From the NCBI RefSeq assembly GCF_021869535.1, contig NW_026262668.1, positions 69,275,558 through 69,339,557 of the forward strand: 64,000 bases of DNA. Direction: 5' to 3'. The position numbers and the translations under genes were made by a program. This stretch comes from Mytilus californianus. Taxonomy: Eukaryota; Mollusca; Bivalvia; Mytilida; Mytilidae. Below, one piece after another: positions 33,881 to 46,900 of the stretch (the first letter of the stretch is position 1; each line of letters opens with the position of its first letter). The notes beneath the pieces were generated by a model. It made no database searches. It saw nothing but the letters and a program-made list of their open reading frames with translations, and had not been told where the DNA came from.

Positions 33881-35028
33881 GGTCTGTGAGTCCCCAAGGG
33901 TATCACTAGCATGGGAGCAAGTACCTCGGTATGGGCGAGAACATACGGGAAATGTTTATAAAATGTGCTGGGATAAATTTTGAAAATCATCTAACATTAA
34001 GTAATGTTTCTCTCTCATGCATAGCTCTGATACCTTGTCTGGGTATGACCTGAACCCCATGAGTTGGAGAGAGATGTTGTGGGTGCAGAAAATGCATGTA
34101 TATCTAACTTTCATTTGCATATTGTGCAATCAGATGCATATAACTGATTCCATGGTAGAAAAACCTGTAATCAATATAGGACAACTAATTTTCTCTCCAA
34201 TTTGGTACACATTTTTGTCGACATTTCATTTAACTGGCTACTGTGTATGCAAAAAATCTCTTGCTATCTAAAACGGTCGAAACTGTTAAAAAAGAACCAC
34301 TATTTTTTTCGAATTTGAACAGCAGGTGAAAATCGTTAAGAAACAATTTCCATGATATGCGATTCGTGTTGCTCAGACTAATTTTCAATGTAGCGTAGGC
34401 CGTACTTTGACCTATAATGGTTTACTTTTACAAATTGTGACTTGGATGGAGAGTTGTTTCATTGGCACTCATACCACATCTTTTTATATCTATTTGTGTG
34501 AAATCTTGTTTTCCTGTAAGTTATTTTACCAAGTTATTGTCTCGCATCGACTCATTTTTTTTATTGCCCCCTTCCCTCACTTTTTTTTTAATCTTTCTAC
34601 ATACACCTGGATATATGATTTAGCCAGCGGGAATTTCATCAAAAGTTGCATTTATCTAACCTGGTGATCATATTGGAGAGAATTTTTATAGTACAGCCAA
34701 TGATCATTTTGTTGGAACACATGCTGTATCTATAAACATGTTTCAATGTCCATGAACTCAGAAACCTACATATCAATCCTAGTCGTTATCTCGTTTTAAC
34801 GTGACAGTTTTTCTAAAGTAAGTCTGTTTTCCATTGCAGAAAGTCTTCCTTCCCTGAAGTACTAGTATTTATTTGTATAATACATGGCAAAATTTATCTT
34901 CTCGGTTATTATATGGTCAGCGATTTATATGGTACATTGCTACTGGCATTATGCTGTCAAGTTATCTTATATGTCGAGCTGAATGAGCATAAATACAAAA
35001 AAAACCCTAATATGATATAATAGAAAGT
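33881..35028. other. Spacer with one reverse SINE-like copy
   Basis: No gene. The reverse-strand SINE-like copy lies at 34385-34495. Open frames at 34017 and 34407 cross repeat sequence and are not convincing. Confidence 0.45.
34385..34495 (-). mobile_element. SINE-like element fragment, reverse strand
   Basis: gagttgtttcattggcactc followed by ataccacatctttttatat is the reverse complement of the family's start (gatgtggtatgattgccaat). Confidence 0.6.
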
Positions 35029-35339
35029 TCAAATTGCTGTCCATATTTTTAAAGAATGCCTCGGACTTGTGTGTGATACAATTAATGTGGGGGATTTAAA
35101 TGAAAAACAGTTGGGAACTTTACTTAACTTAGATAGCAACAATCGCGTCGAACTCAATCTTTTCCAAAAAAAGAAAAGTAAAGACCTGAATTTTAAAAAA
35201 ATAAAAAATAGTTTGTAGAATTTCTTCGCATGTCTCCTTAAATGCACTTTTAAAAATTGAACACCGTTAGAAATTAATCTTGCTAATGAATTACGTATAA
35301 TGTGAACATGCACGTGCGTAGCGTATTAGTTGAGATATA

Positions 35340-35740
35340 AAAAAAAACGCGAAACTATCAATAGGAAAACTAAAATCGAAACGATTGTCATAGATCCTTT
35401 CTTCTCTGTTCAAGAAAAATATCTAGATATGGCGCAGGTCTTTTAGTTTCAGTAGAATTCTTATTGTCAAGTGCACTGAGATAATTAGATTAAGCAATAG
35501 CTGAAATGAGGGTTATTGAGTGACAGAACATCATCAATATATTTGAACATGAAATTAAAGCACTTTGCAAAATACTATTTCTTTTTGCCTTTGTGTGAAG
35601 TTTTGGTAATACTGCTTTGCATGAATACTTAATAAGTCGACCAGTAGGGGCGCACAATAAGTACCCGTTGGAATAACGATTGTTTGTTGGAAAATATCAA
35701 TCCACAAAACTCGACAACTATTCTGCCGAACAAAAAGTCA
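35340..35740 (-). pseudogene. Strongly decayed PLE reverse transcriptase, reverse strand
   Basis: On the reverse strand, shifting frames give FQQTIVIPTGTYCAPLLVDL, aligning with the GIPMGTNCAPLxADL palm block. KYIDDVLSLNNPHFS, with the catalytic YxDD, follows about 170 bp later. Frameshifts and stops break every frame. Reverse open frames at 35629-35877 and 36156-36545 flank it but show no recognisable motif. Confidence 0.65.
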
Positions 35741-36617
35741 TTTTGATGATATCGTCTTCGGTGTATTGATGCTGACTCAATGTGATTCTTCACAAAACAA
35801 ATTATTATTTTTTGTGATATTAAACAAAATATTATTTTTCGTGATATTGAACAAGAAATTCGTATCCACGATTCCACTTTTTGACAAAAAGCACGTTTAA
35901 ATGAAAAGGTTTTTCAATTGTGTATGATGAATAGGTTTTTCAATTGTGTATGATGAATGATGGTGTAGTGCGTAAAAAATTGATATCATTGCAAAATTGT
36001 AATGATTGTGATTGTTGATTTTGGAGTAGATCTTTAGAATTCTTAAGAATCCACATCTGACGGACACTGCTGTTAAATATATCTCATCACATTACTTTTG
36101 AAGTCAGTCTGCAATATATTTAGTTATTTGTAAGAATTTTTGTGGAGTTTTGGTGTCAAGTAAAAAGAAATGAGACTTTCAACGTCCTTTGTGGTGTTAA
36201 TGCCAAAGGATACAGGACGGATTTGTGATTATCTAAAATCTCTTTCATTAATGATGTAGGTATATAAGTTAGATTCCAAGTCTCCAAATAATGATTTTTT
36301 TGAATTTTTTCATATAAAAATACATCAAATGTAAGAAGGTTTGTCTGTTGGAACAACAACATATTTGTCGTAAAGAGGATAACGCAACCTCCGGCTTCTT
36401 CAAAGGAAAAGAACCCAGTGTGTTCATGGAAAATCGCAGTTTCGGATACACCTCTAAATTCATAACCGAATAGCTTTGATATATTCAGGTATTCAGTTGA
36501 GACTAATACGGCTCGCGCTTCAACCGTGTTTGGCATAGTCTTCAATTGAATAAATCAGTAACTTGAAATTCTTATTCTAGTTGATAGGCTGGTGAATGTG
36601 GTATGTTTAGTCTTTGA

Positions 36618-37965
36618 TTGGCAGCTTTCAAAGTTGTTCATTGTTTACGTTGTCAAGGTCCTCGGATAATAGCTGACATGCAATGCATGCTTGATAAATT
36701 CCATGAGTGGTGCAAGCGATGGCGTGTTTTGATAAATACAGAGAAATCAAAAGTTATGCATTTTCGTCCGTCTCGATCTAAAAGAAGTGATTTCCAGTTC
36801 AAAATCGGTGACAATCTACTTCAAATAACTGACACATATAAATACCTCGGTGTAACTTTTCACGACCTAAAGGACTATAAGATAATGCAAAAAGACTATC
36901 GGAAGCTGGAGGTAGAGCTTTAGGAGGGTCATCTCAAAGATTCATCATCTAAAAGACTTCGGAATGAAAACGTTTGAGAAACTTTTTACTTCGTGTGTAG
37001 TACCAGTGCTTGACTACAGCTCTTCAATCTGGGGATGCAAAGACTTCGCTTGCTTGAATCAAATTCAAAACTAAGCAATTCGTTATTTTCTTGGCGTCCA
37101 TAAATTTGCACCGACATTGGCAATAAACGGTGAAGTTGGTTGGGTGAACGCAAAGGAACGACGATGGTGTAATATGATAAGGTATTGGAACAAACTTTTA
37201 TCAATGGACGCAACTCGTATATGTAAACGCGTCTTCAATTGGGACTACGAAAAATGCACGAACAATTGGTCATCTGAAGTGAAAAACATTATATCAGTTA
37301 TAGGATTAGAGAGCAACTTTATTACAAAAACACCTGCGATTTAGTGATGTGCAAAACATTGCTGAAAGATAAATGCTCCGCAGATTGGCAGAAAGGTTTA
37401 ACGACCTTTCCGAAACTACGAACATACAGGTTCATAAAATCTGAATACAGCTGTGAACATTACATTGAACTTAATCTTAACCGTAACGAAAGGTCCATAA
37501 TAGCACAATTCAGGTGTGGCATTCTTCCACTCAGGTTTGTAGGTGAAGACGAAGGTGACCGTTTGTGTAAAATGTGTAGTGACAACTGTGTGGAAAACGA
37601 ATTTCATTTCCTCATAAACTGTAACTTTTACAACAATCTGCGACTGCAACATTTCTCACAAATAGACAATTTATATATACTATCAAATGAAGAACAGTTT
37701 AAATATTTATTATGTCAACATCCGAGAAAAACTGCTAAATACCTATTGCAAGCTTTCAGTAAGAGAAAAAACTTTTTATATGAAAATTTTCGATAAAATT
37801 TATTTATTTTGTTCGTCGTACCATTGACATTAATGTTTGAAGTGACTTATAGACCCAAAGGGTCGGGTGTTAATTATTGTTTTTTTATATTTCACTATAT
37901 TATATTTTGTGAAAAACACATGTCACTATAATAAATTATTTTACTTACCTACTTACTAGTGTGAC
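36618..37965 (+). pseudogene. 5'-truncated non-LTR retrotransposon (LINE), RT 3' end
   Basis: The sense frame starts within the RT thumb (LDKFHEWCKRWRVLINTEKS, YKYLGVTF). It shifts frame after about 36921 and continues VVPVLDYSSSIWGC and AIRYFLGVHKFAPTLAINGE. It shifts again near 37340, then gives a 150-codon frame ending at 37796. The C-terminal CKMC...NEFHFLINC cluster resembles the zinc-binding motif at the end of Jockey/CR1-like pol proteins. A 3' UTR follows (gacccaaagggtcgggtgtt). The tail ends in short ttacttacctactta repeats, as expected of a LINE. No endonuclease domain remains. Confidence 0.75.
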
Positions 37966-38689
37966 CAGCAGAACAACATTTCTATGGGGATGATGATTTA
38001 AGGCAACAGTAGTTTATCGTTGTTCAAATCTCATGAATCGATTAAGAATATACAACTCAGAGTAAATAATAAAATCCGAGGGAATCGCATGAACTCCAGA
38101 AAGTGCGAGACCGGGTGCGTCGACAGGGTTAGCATCTACTTATATGGATGCTAAACCCGCCATACGAATCCTCATTCAGTCAAAATATCCCTAATCGGGT
38201 ATTGGAGACAATCGGTGAGATTACCGATCAGACCATTTTCCTGGTATCTAAATATCTAAGACCTCGAAAACATGTAGCTAGCGAGTTAAGACACCAACAC
38301 ATCGTATCGATCAACCAATTCGTACTGGTGACCGAAAAAACTTATGAAGTGTCGATTTAAATCGTTCTTCCAAATGACTTTATTATGTATTGCTTGTACA
38401 GGCTTTGGTGGAAAATATTGCTAATATTGATCATTACACTTATAAGTGATTCTACTAAAAAGATAAATAGGTTTTTCGTAATCTTTGAAAGTTTTAGTGA
38501 CGGGTTTGAATAGTCAGCGATTACCAAATTCATTACTATTGAAACCAGTCTTGACTTCGAAGAATCTGCATTCATAACAGGGCTTTTTGACCTCTTGAAA
38601 TAGCTAATTGGGCTTTGATAATGGTATGGAAACCAATTTTGAATAAAATCGTGTATTCAAAGAGGTTTTTAAACACCGTACAATAGATT
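37966..38689. other. Spacer between LINE and PLE fragments
   Basis: Two short open frames (38148-38360 plus; 38357-38575 minus) have no domain. Nothing else recognised. Confidence 0.35.
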
Positions 38690-39569
38690 ATCCAAAGCAC
38701 GGTATGAAGCTCAGATGATACGTATTTGCGATGGCCGTAAAAGAGATACCAGAGGGACAGTCAAACTCATAGATCGAAAACAAACTGACAACGCCATGGC
38801 CAAAAATAAAAAGACAAACAGACAAATAATAGTACAGATGACACAACATAGAAAACCAAAGACTAAGCAACACGAACCCCACTAAAAACTGAGGGTGATC
38901 GCAGGTGCTCCGGAAGGGTAAGCAGATCCTGCTCCACATGTGGCACCCGTCGTGTTGCTTATGTTATTACAAATCCGGTAAATAGTCTAATTCGGTAAGT
39001 CACATTCGTGAAAAGGGAGGGTAGTGTAGTTACGACATAAGGAACATATCCGATATCATCTGTGAAACGGTTATTCCATAACGGTCAACCAACTGGTGAT
39101 GGCGTCCGTAAAATTTATGAAGGGATGATTTCAACTTCCCCATTTGGAACTCTTGGTTTAATAGCTTCCTTGTGAGTAGCAATCCTCTATCAAGAAAATC
39201 ATGATAGGAAACACAAGCCCGGGAATATCGTATCAATAGGGAGATATATACTCCGTATGCAGGCGCTGCTGGAATGTTGCTACATAGAAATGGAAAGTTC
39301 ACAATTGGGAAGCTGAAATCATCTCTTTTGTCGTAAAGTTTTGTTTTCAACCGACACTCATTGTCAATTTCTAGATGTAAGTCAAGATATGAGGCAGACT
39401 TAACTGTATCTGTAGTATCCTTTATCTCTAGTTCGATGGGATAAATTCGTTCAACATAGTCACCAAATTTTGTATTATTTAGTGAGAGAACATCATCTAT
39501 ATAGCGGAACGTAGAGTTAAAGGATATTGCTAACTTCTTATCTTTCTTCCTGTATGAAGTCAGCCTCAT
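38690..39569 (-). pseudogene. 5'-truncated family B Penelope-like element, reverse strand
   Basis: A 179-codon reverse frame (39569-39030) keeps the catalytic FRYIDDVLSLNN and continues YLDLHLEID, TKLYDKRDDFSFPIVNFPF and KFYGRHHQLVDRYGITVSQM to a TAA stop. The 3' UTR (about 39029-38690) carries the same caacacgacgggtgccacat and agcaggatctgcttaccctt blocks as 21710-22018. The palm motif upstream is absent. As in family A, no GIY-YIG domain follows the RT before the stop. Confidence 0.82.
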
Positions 39570-40079
39570 AATAATAAAGAAACAACTGTAACTCTTGTTG
39601 ATATCACTACATTTGACAAAATATCTAAACCATCAGTGTTGTAGTTCCATTCGTAATTACATTTAACAGCTTTTCATAATTCTTGAATCCATATTTTTTT
39701 CTCTTTTTTAGCAATATGGGTTACTTGATATGGGGCCATATGTTGAATGATACATTTTTTTTATATAATCCTGATTTTAACAGGAAACATGGAATGGTCA
39801 GGACGGTTAAGGTGTTTCTAGAGAAATTTATTGTTATCTGTTTCATTTTTAATACTAAACCGGTGATTATACATAATCATTCTTTTGTTTAGATATGGTC
39901 GTAGTTCCCAGACATAGGTCAGTTAACATAAAGTACATACAAAACGGTACACAATATTGGAGGCAATCCAATTCACATCCTTGGTGAATTGAGTGTTACA
40001 TAACTTTGAAAACAGGTTTCAATAATTAGAATATCTCAGGTTTTACAGTGTGTACGTTTACTTTGGAACATGCGACAGG

Positions 40080-40316
40080 AGGTCACGTGACTGTGGAGGA
40101 TCTGCTTACTCCTCCGGAACACCTGATATCACCCCCGGTTTTTTTTTTGGTGGGGTTCGTGTTGCTCAGTCATTAGTTTTCTATGTTATATTTTATGTAC
40201 TGTTGTTTATCTTTTCGTCGTTTTTCGTTTTTTCCCATGGCTTGTCAATTTGTTTTCGACTTATGAATTTGAATATCGCTTTGGTATCTTTTGCCCCTAT
40301 TGTATGTTTTATTTGA
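40080..40316 (+). mobile_element. PLE family B 3' UTR fragment
   Basis: ggatctgcttactcctccgg, atcacccccggtttttt and tggggttcgtgttgctcagt match the tail of the family B copies. No RT remains. Confidence 0.7.
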
Positions 40317-43247
40317 AATCTTATATGTCTGTACGTTTTACAGTACAGGATCGAAAAAGAAATGTATGATGAGGAATCTAAAGACTTATGCTATGCTGCC
40401 TTATGTTCTATAAGTTGTTTTCATGATATCTTTTAAGATGATCGTTGAGACCACTTAATTTCTTGTGTTAGAGTAGTTGCGTCCAAAAAGTGCAACAGTA
40501 TAAAATGATTAGGTGCAAATTCCTCGAAATACTGATAGAAGAAAAAGTCTTCCGTGATGCAGAATTGACACATCATAATATTTGATTGTAAACAATAGTG
40601 TTTAATTGAAAAAGGTACTAAGGACGGGTAGATGGTTAGACAAACGGGATGACAGACGGGGCGATTCCTATTTACCCCAACATTTGCTCTTGAGGTAAAA
40701 TTAGCTGTCGGGTATGAACCAATGTGACATCAACCTTAACAACACAAAAATAAAACCAAGAGATATCTGTAAGTCAGCATACGGTTTCAATGAAAGACAG
40801 TGTCTATACAATATGTCAAACTCTTATTAAATTGTCCCGAGTCTAGAAGAAGTGAGTATATGTAAACAAAGATGTCAAAGATCTGACATCGATGTGTATT
40901 TCTGTTTCTTTCGCATTAGTGTATTTGCAGAACACAACGCAGAAGAGGGTGTAATAGATTATTTGGGGGAAATAAACACTATATGTATATACTGAACAAT
41001 AAAGCTTGATATCTTGACATAATTTACAGGCCGATTTACCCTGTATTTTTATTAACCACGGGTTTAAAAACAGACAATTGTTGGACATTTATTGGAATAT
41101 GAGTATTAGGGATAAACAACATACTACCAATTATTTTACGTATTTTCATAAAGCAGATACGTTATTGCGTGCATTTTAATTACGATTTTATTTTATTCAT
41201 TTTTAATCAGCATGCTAAATACTTTATTGCATGGTGATGTCTTTTTTATTGGACTTATTATTTGTTATTGCCCCCTTGATATTTTCTGTCTTCTTAAATG
41301 TTTTTTGTTAATCTGTTCATTGTATGATATTATTTGTCAGAATGAATTAAGTTTGTTTCTAAAAGACAACGCATAACTTAATTTCCGATAGAATTTAGGT
41401 TTTTGTAAAATTGTCATTCGAAGAATTTTTTTTGGGGGAAGGGAGAGGGCTTTTAAAAATGACCCTAGTATGAAATAAATGCCGGAGAAAATGTCCCTTC
41501 CTATTTCAAAACTACTAAGTAAAAAGCTAAAAAGCTAAACATTCTAATCTATTGATTGATTGGTTGATTAATTAATGACTGCTTAACGTTCAATGGCAAC
41601 ATATTAATGAGATATAGATATACCCTGCTTTGCTCATGACCGACATGCTGAGTCGGATTTTAAGCATGCTCGCTCAGAAAGTAACAATTCGCATGCTGAC
41701 ATTATCTCACTATTCAGGCACATTTTTCTGACTTTAGATTTTACCAATTGCTCGTACTCCTTAATGCCGCGTGTTTGATGGAGATGTAGCAAACGGGAAT
41801 CGAACCTACAACCTACCAAATTCGAGGCAGGAACACTACCACAAAGCGATTATAACGCCCTTTCAATTTATTATCCTGTTAAAATGGAAAGATATAATTC
41901 TTGTTCTTTATTAAAACGTGTTGTGTCTCTATTTGAGTACCTGGTCGCGTCAGTAAGGAAAGCTGAAACATAAAATGATAATAATTGTTAGTATATCATA
42001 ACTGTAATATCATCAGAACATTATTATTATATTTTGACAAATAAAACAAACGTCTTTTTATATACTTCATACACCTTTACAACATTATAAAGTGCATTCT
42101 AATCAGTGGACGAAAAACAAACACCAGGAACAGGAGAAGAAACAGATGCACGAAGGCTTCTACAAAAAATGTAGGGCTCCAGTACTGGAACTGCTATTGT
42201 TACCACTACTCTTTCTGGTGTACTACTGTTTCATAAGCTTCTTCTAGTACTGACTATCTAGTTCTGCTATTTTGCTGATGATTATGCTCCCGTTTACAGT
42301 TTAAATGATGTAACAATGTATGCTGTTGTTAAATGAGTTACATAAAAGGGCGTATCTTCAAAGTCTACGTATCGACAGCACGCTCAGTTGAAGAAAAGAT
42401 AATCCGGGTCAAGAAATTTTCTCTGGTATTTTGTTGTACATTTATAAAATATTTGATTTTGAGAGAATTTCTCTAAGTGACGCAGTCTTTTAATCTGGTG
42501 AATTGAATGGAGTATAAATATCCACCTATATCACGGCTATTACTCTTATTACTACCACCAGTTATGACTACAGCACTTTCTCAACAGTACTAATAACTTT
42601 GAACATATATTCTCCTTCTTTTGCCTTTATTCAAGATATTCGAATTTCAGTTTTTAACATTCGAGGTTTTATTATATATAGTGTGCGTATTAAATTTTTT
42701 ATATTAAAATATGGAGACCAGAGAAATATTGTTTCTCATTATCCAACAGAGGAATAATTTCTTTCTCCTATAAATTTTTCATTTTTTCGTTTTTGTTTTA
42801 AGCCCCGTGGTCGGACATGGCATCAATGGAAGCTATTAATGACGTTACGTTATATTAAACTAGCTACCAATCAGTGAAAGTTCCAGAAAAAACTAGCTAT
42901 AATTCTAGATGCTTGGTATTTTTATTATAACATATTTCTGTCTATAGAAATGCAATCAGCTTGAATACAAAGAGATGTGAAGTAAAAGTCAATGGGACTG
43001 CAATCCATCAACACAATAAAACGCATAAGACATATATCGTTTTAAGTGCTCTTGGTATATAACGTCTGTCCTCGAGACTTTTAATTGGTTGCATTCGATG
43101 TGATGCTGATTTCTTAATGTTTTGTGCATTTCAAACAAATGTTTTACGGGGCTAAGAAGTCTACATGCGCTTTAAATTGGACAAGAGGATAGTTATGCAA
43201 TATCTTATACATTCTGTGTGATAAAGTAATAGTATCTTTTTGTATTT
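40317..43247. other. Gene-poor stretch between PLE debris and paralogue 2
   Basis: I find only a tRNA-derived SINE (41640-41866). Short open frames have no domain. Otherwise AT-rich and unrecognised. Confidence 0.45.
41640..41866 (-). mobile_element. tRNA-derived SINE, reverse strand
   Basis: The reverse complement contains a Pol III box A-like tgtggtagtgttcctgcc and a perfect box B ggttcgattcc, spaced as in a tRNA. CCTGCC/GGTAGG form an anticodon-like stem with an 8-base loop. The acceptor stem does not pair and the sequence continues 3' into a SINE body (ctttctgagcgagcatgc, aaaatccgactcagcatg). So it is a SINE rather than a working tRNA gene. Confidence 0.6.
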
Positions 43248-43400
43248 AAGGGATAACTGTAATATTTTTTCTGTCTATGAAGAAATAACATCAAAAATGT
43301 GATGCACACTGAATAACTCGCGTAGCGGGTTATTTTAAAGTGTGCATCACATTTTTTATGTTATTTCGAATAGACAGATAAAATATTACAGTTATTTCTT
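43248..43400. mobile_element. Palindromic foldback element, ~73-bp arms
   Basis: Arms aagggataactgtaatattt...ataactcg and gggttatt...aatattacagttatttctt pair over about 70 bp with few mismatches around a tip of about 6 bp (cgtagc). It includes the inverted blocks aatgtgatgcacact and gtgtgcatcacatt. A large hairpin, probably a MITE. Confidence 0.85.
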
Positions 43401-43624
43401 ATAATTTAATTCTAAATTCCATTTTAAACCGGAGTAAACAATGAAAAAACGTTGCTGACGTCACGGTCACATGACTAAATTATGTCTATGAGCTGATAAA
43501 CAAAACAACGTCAGCCAATCATCAGACGCGTTACATCCACAATTAAATTATTCAAAAAGAAATATGATACAATATTATTCCATTTCATATTGTTAATAAT
43601 CATAATTAACATAGAACTTACAGA

Positions 43625-43706
43625 TCAACCTTGATGACCATGATCCACGTGGCCAAGGTGTTTCATGAGCTGAAAAGAATGATATAATTTTGTTATGATC
43701 TTTAAC

Positions 43707-43737
<31 letters not shown>

Positions 43738-43948
43738 AAAGTCTATAAAAAAAGGAACAACCAGCAAATCTAATATGTGTCGGATCGTCTAGAATAGACG
43801 GTATTGCGCAGATAAGGAAAAGTTATAAAAGTCTAAAGATTTGCGCAACGGTACTTATATAAAATGGTAATATACGAAGATGATGTTATAAAATCGTGTT
43901 GACAAATAATTCGGCTGAACAAATAGCCTTCGTCAGTGTCATATGTGA

Positions 43949-43995
<47 letters not shown>

Positions 43996-46900
43996 GAAGG
44001 AAAATAGTTCGATAAGCATATTATATTTACAATATTTATTCACTAATGGGACTTAAAAAACGGATATAAGACATTATATAAATTTGGTCCTTCAAAGAGG
44101 TTTTCTTGATTTACTCTCTCCATGTTTTTATGAACGCAAACAACGCCAGCACAAATAAAAGATGATGAAATCACCACACAAGTGAAGTGTGTTGCTTTAA
44201 AATTTGATGTTTTGTTTTGTTGAGTATTATAACTATAAAATGCTAGTGCAATTTAAAAATCAGGTTTATTAAGTCAATGGGACAAACACTAATATTTCTC
44301 TCAATACAAAACAGGAACCAACTGTCTTTGCTCTGGTGGATAGTTGTCTAATTGGAAATCATACCACATCTACTTATTTTATATATGTTTTTAGAATTGT
44401 ATTCAAATTTTCTTTCATATTTCCATATAAAAATGGTTTAAAAAGAATACACAAACATTGGTTGACTTGTGGGTCATCTATAAAATGTTTTGAACAAGTG
44501 TCATTAGGGGAGATGTCATTTGTCGTCAAATATGTTTTCCATGTATAAATTATTCTACTATTGTTGACTTCTCAGGCAAACAAACAGTTGAATCTTAATA
44601 TGACAGACATTAAAAAATACAAGAGTAAATGTGAATAAAAGCATATTTTGGGTATGACATCAATGAGACAGCAGCCCAAAGACAAAAATAACCCTAAAGA
44701 TGTCCAGAGAGCAACAATACTTTATAGTAGGCAATGTATATAGGCGTATACAAAAGCAACTATAAAAAAGAAATTCATAGACGTATTAAAAAAAGATATT
44801 CAGTATTAATAATTAAGATACAATCTGTTTCAATTGGTAATTTAAATAAAAAATCTAATCTTAAAGAAATTGTGTGCTGCATTTATGGCCAGTATATTGA
44901 GCACTGGGTGTTACCAGTATAGTCTTACCTGAACGTAATAATGTTCAAACTCATGTTCGCTGACCTGTCCATCTCCTGTAAAAATGAAATGCATATATTA
45001 CAATGAATAAATCAACTAACATGCACCCTTTGTTATCATACTCTTCACCATATTATAGAAAAAGCCTATAAAAACATTGATAACTGGTCGTACAACGATA
45101 AGGGTGTAAGTTGTGCGTTAGCGTTGTATTTTATTTTATATCTCTTTTCTGTATAACTTCATTGTGAAAATCTTGCTTCAATTCTTGTAACTTTTGTCTG
45201 GAATAAAAAATCCATAGTAGATAAAATGTGTAAGATTAATACCGTAATTGTATGATTTCAGTTGTATTTCTGATGTTCACTTACAAAAGTATCAAAGTTT
45301 ATTTGAATAATATAACAATTTCTTAGAACTTTATTATGCAAATGGAGACACAAATAAATAAACATTTCAAATTGTTAAATGTGCCACATGAATGAATTAG
45401 ATTAATCAATACTTTCATAAGAATTCGCTGTAATTTGTAACTAAAGAGTACCTGTTTGGTCCATTTTATGTAGTACGGTCATTGCTTCTGCATGGGTCAG
45501 AGAACAGTCACTATTAGGATCAAAACTGCTAAATATTTGTAAGGCAAGTGCCTTTGGAGCAGACGAGTGAGCTACGTATTCATCACATGTTAACGTTCCG
45601 TCACCTGAAACAATAGAAACATTATAATCTATAGTACAATTGAAATTTAACCATGTCTTGAAATACAATTTATAGTATTTAAATAAATGTCTTGACAACC
45701 AGGTATATTCAGTCTTTTTGCAATATTTTGTTTTCGTATATTGCTGCCTAAATAGGCAATCTTAAAAATATATAATTTTAAATCATTATGACTTAGTGGA
45801 CTTATGAAAAGGAACAACACAGGAGACTGCATCCCGTCTCAGAGAATCTATTTTCAATAAATAAAAAGAAAGGAACATGTGTAAATGACAACAAGTCAAC
45901 CACCGAAAACGGATTATAAGTTTGATTAGATAATGTTTTATTTATCTTTGTTCCACATTTCATTTCTTGAAAGTCGCGAGGTCTAAACGAAGAATTGGAC
46001 GTCGATTTGAGAAAAAAAAAACCTCTTCAATTAGAGGCCGATATAATCGGCCGTCGATTTAGAGTTTTTCTAAATTATTGCAACGTCAGATTGGACGTCG
46101 AATTGAGGAACGGACGTCGATTAGAGACCAGTGTCCTATAGCCATTTTCCGGGGGGAAGAACTGGATCGATCCAGTTTCCCCTCCCCCCCCCCTTCCGGA
46201 AAAATTGGCATGATCCAACTTTTCCCCCTCAGCGTGAAGGGGAGGGACCAGGATCAGGCCTATTCTCCTCCCTAGTAACACGATAAGCTCATTTTTTCCC
46301 ATTGTAGTATCGTCAGCGACGTCAGTTGGAAATTTTATCCATTAAATGATGGTTACCTTCTTTTAAATAGTTTAGTGTTACCAAACAATAATCGTGGACA
46401 CATAAACAGACCAGTTAACAAATTGACAGACTGGTGGTCCTATAGACAAACTATTGGACACACACCAAGACCGGTGGATGTGTAGACATGTAAACAGACT
46501 GTGGACCCATAGACAGACTTGTACACATGTCGACAGAGTAGTGGACACATGGCTAGACCAGTGGATGAACAAGTTGACTGGTTGGTGAACATGTCGAACG
46601 ACTGGTTGACACGTAGACAGACTGGTGAATATATAGAGAGACTTGCGGAGACACACAGACTGGTGAACATGTGACAGACGTGTAGGCCTGTCGACAGACT
46701 GGTGAACATGTGACAGACGTGTAGGCCTGTCGACAGACTGGTGAACATGTGACAGACGTGTAGGCCTGTCGACAGACTGGTGAACATGTGACAGACGTGT
46801 AGGCCTGTCGACAGACTGGTGAACATGTGACAGACGTGTAGGCCTGTCGACAGACTGGTGAACATGTGACAGACGTGTAAGCCTGTCGACAGACTGGTGA

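Larger units (their letters stand above)
43670..44928 (-). other. Paralogue 2, last intron, with simple repeats
   Basis: Contains an AT run (43704-43732), a TA/TG run (43948-43996), a SINE-like fragment in reverse (44327-44385) and a repeat fragment at 44640-44740 related to 54537-54610 (atcaatgagacagcagccca). No exon seen. Confidence 0.6.

Noticed and set aside
36156..36545. 129-codon reverse open frame as a gene
   Set aside because: No domain is recognised. It lies beside a decayed PLE RT on the same strand and may be PLE or flanking debris. Retained only as context.
41765..41866. Functional tRNA gene on the reverse strand
   Set aside because: Boxes A and B are present, but the acceptor stem does not pair, the anticodon loop has eight bases, and the sequence continues into a SINE body.
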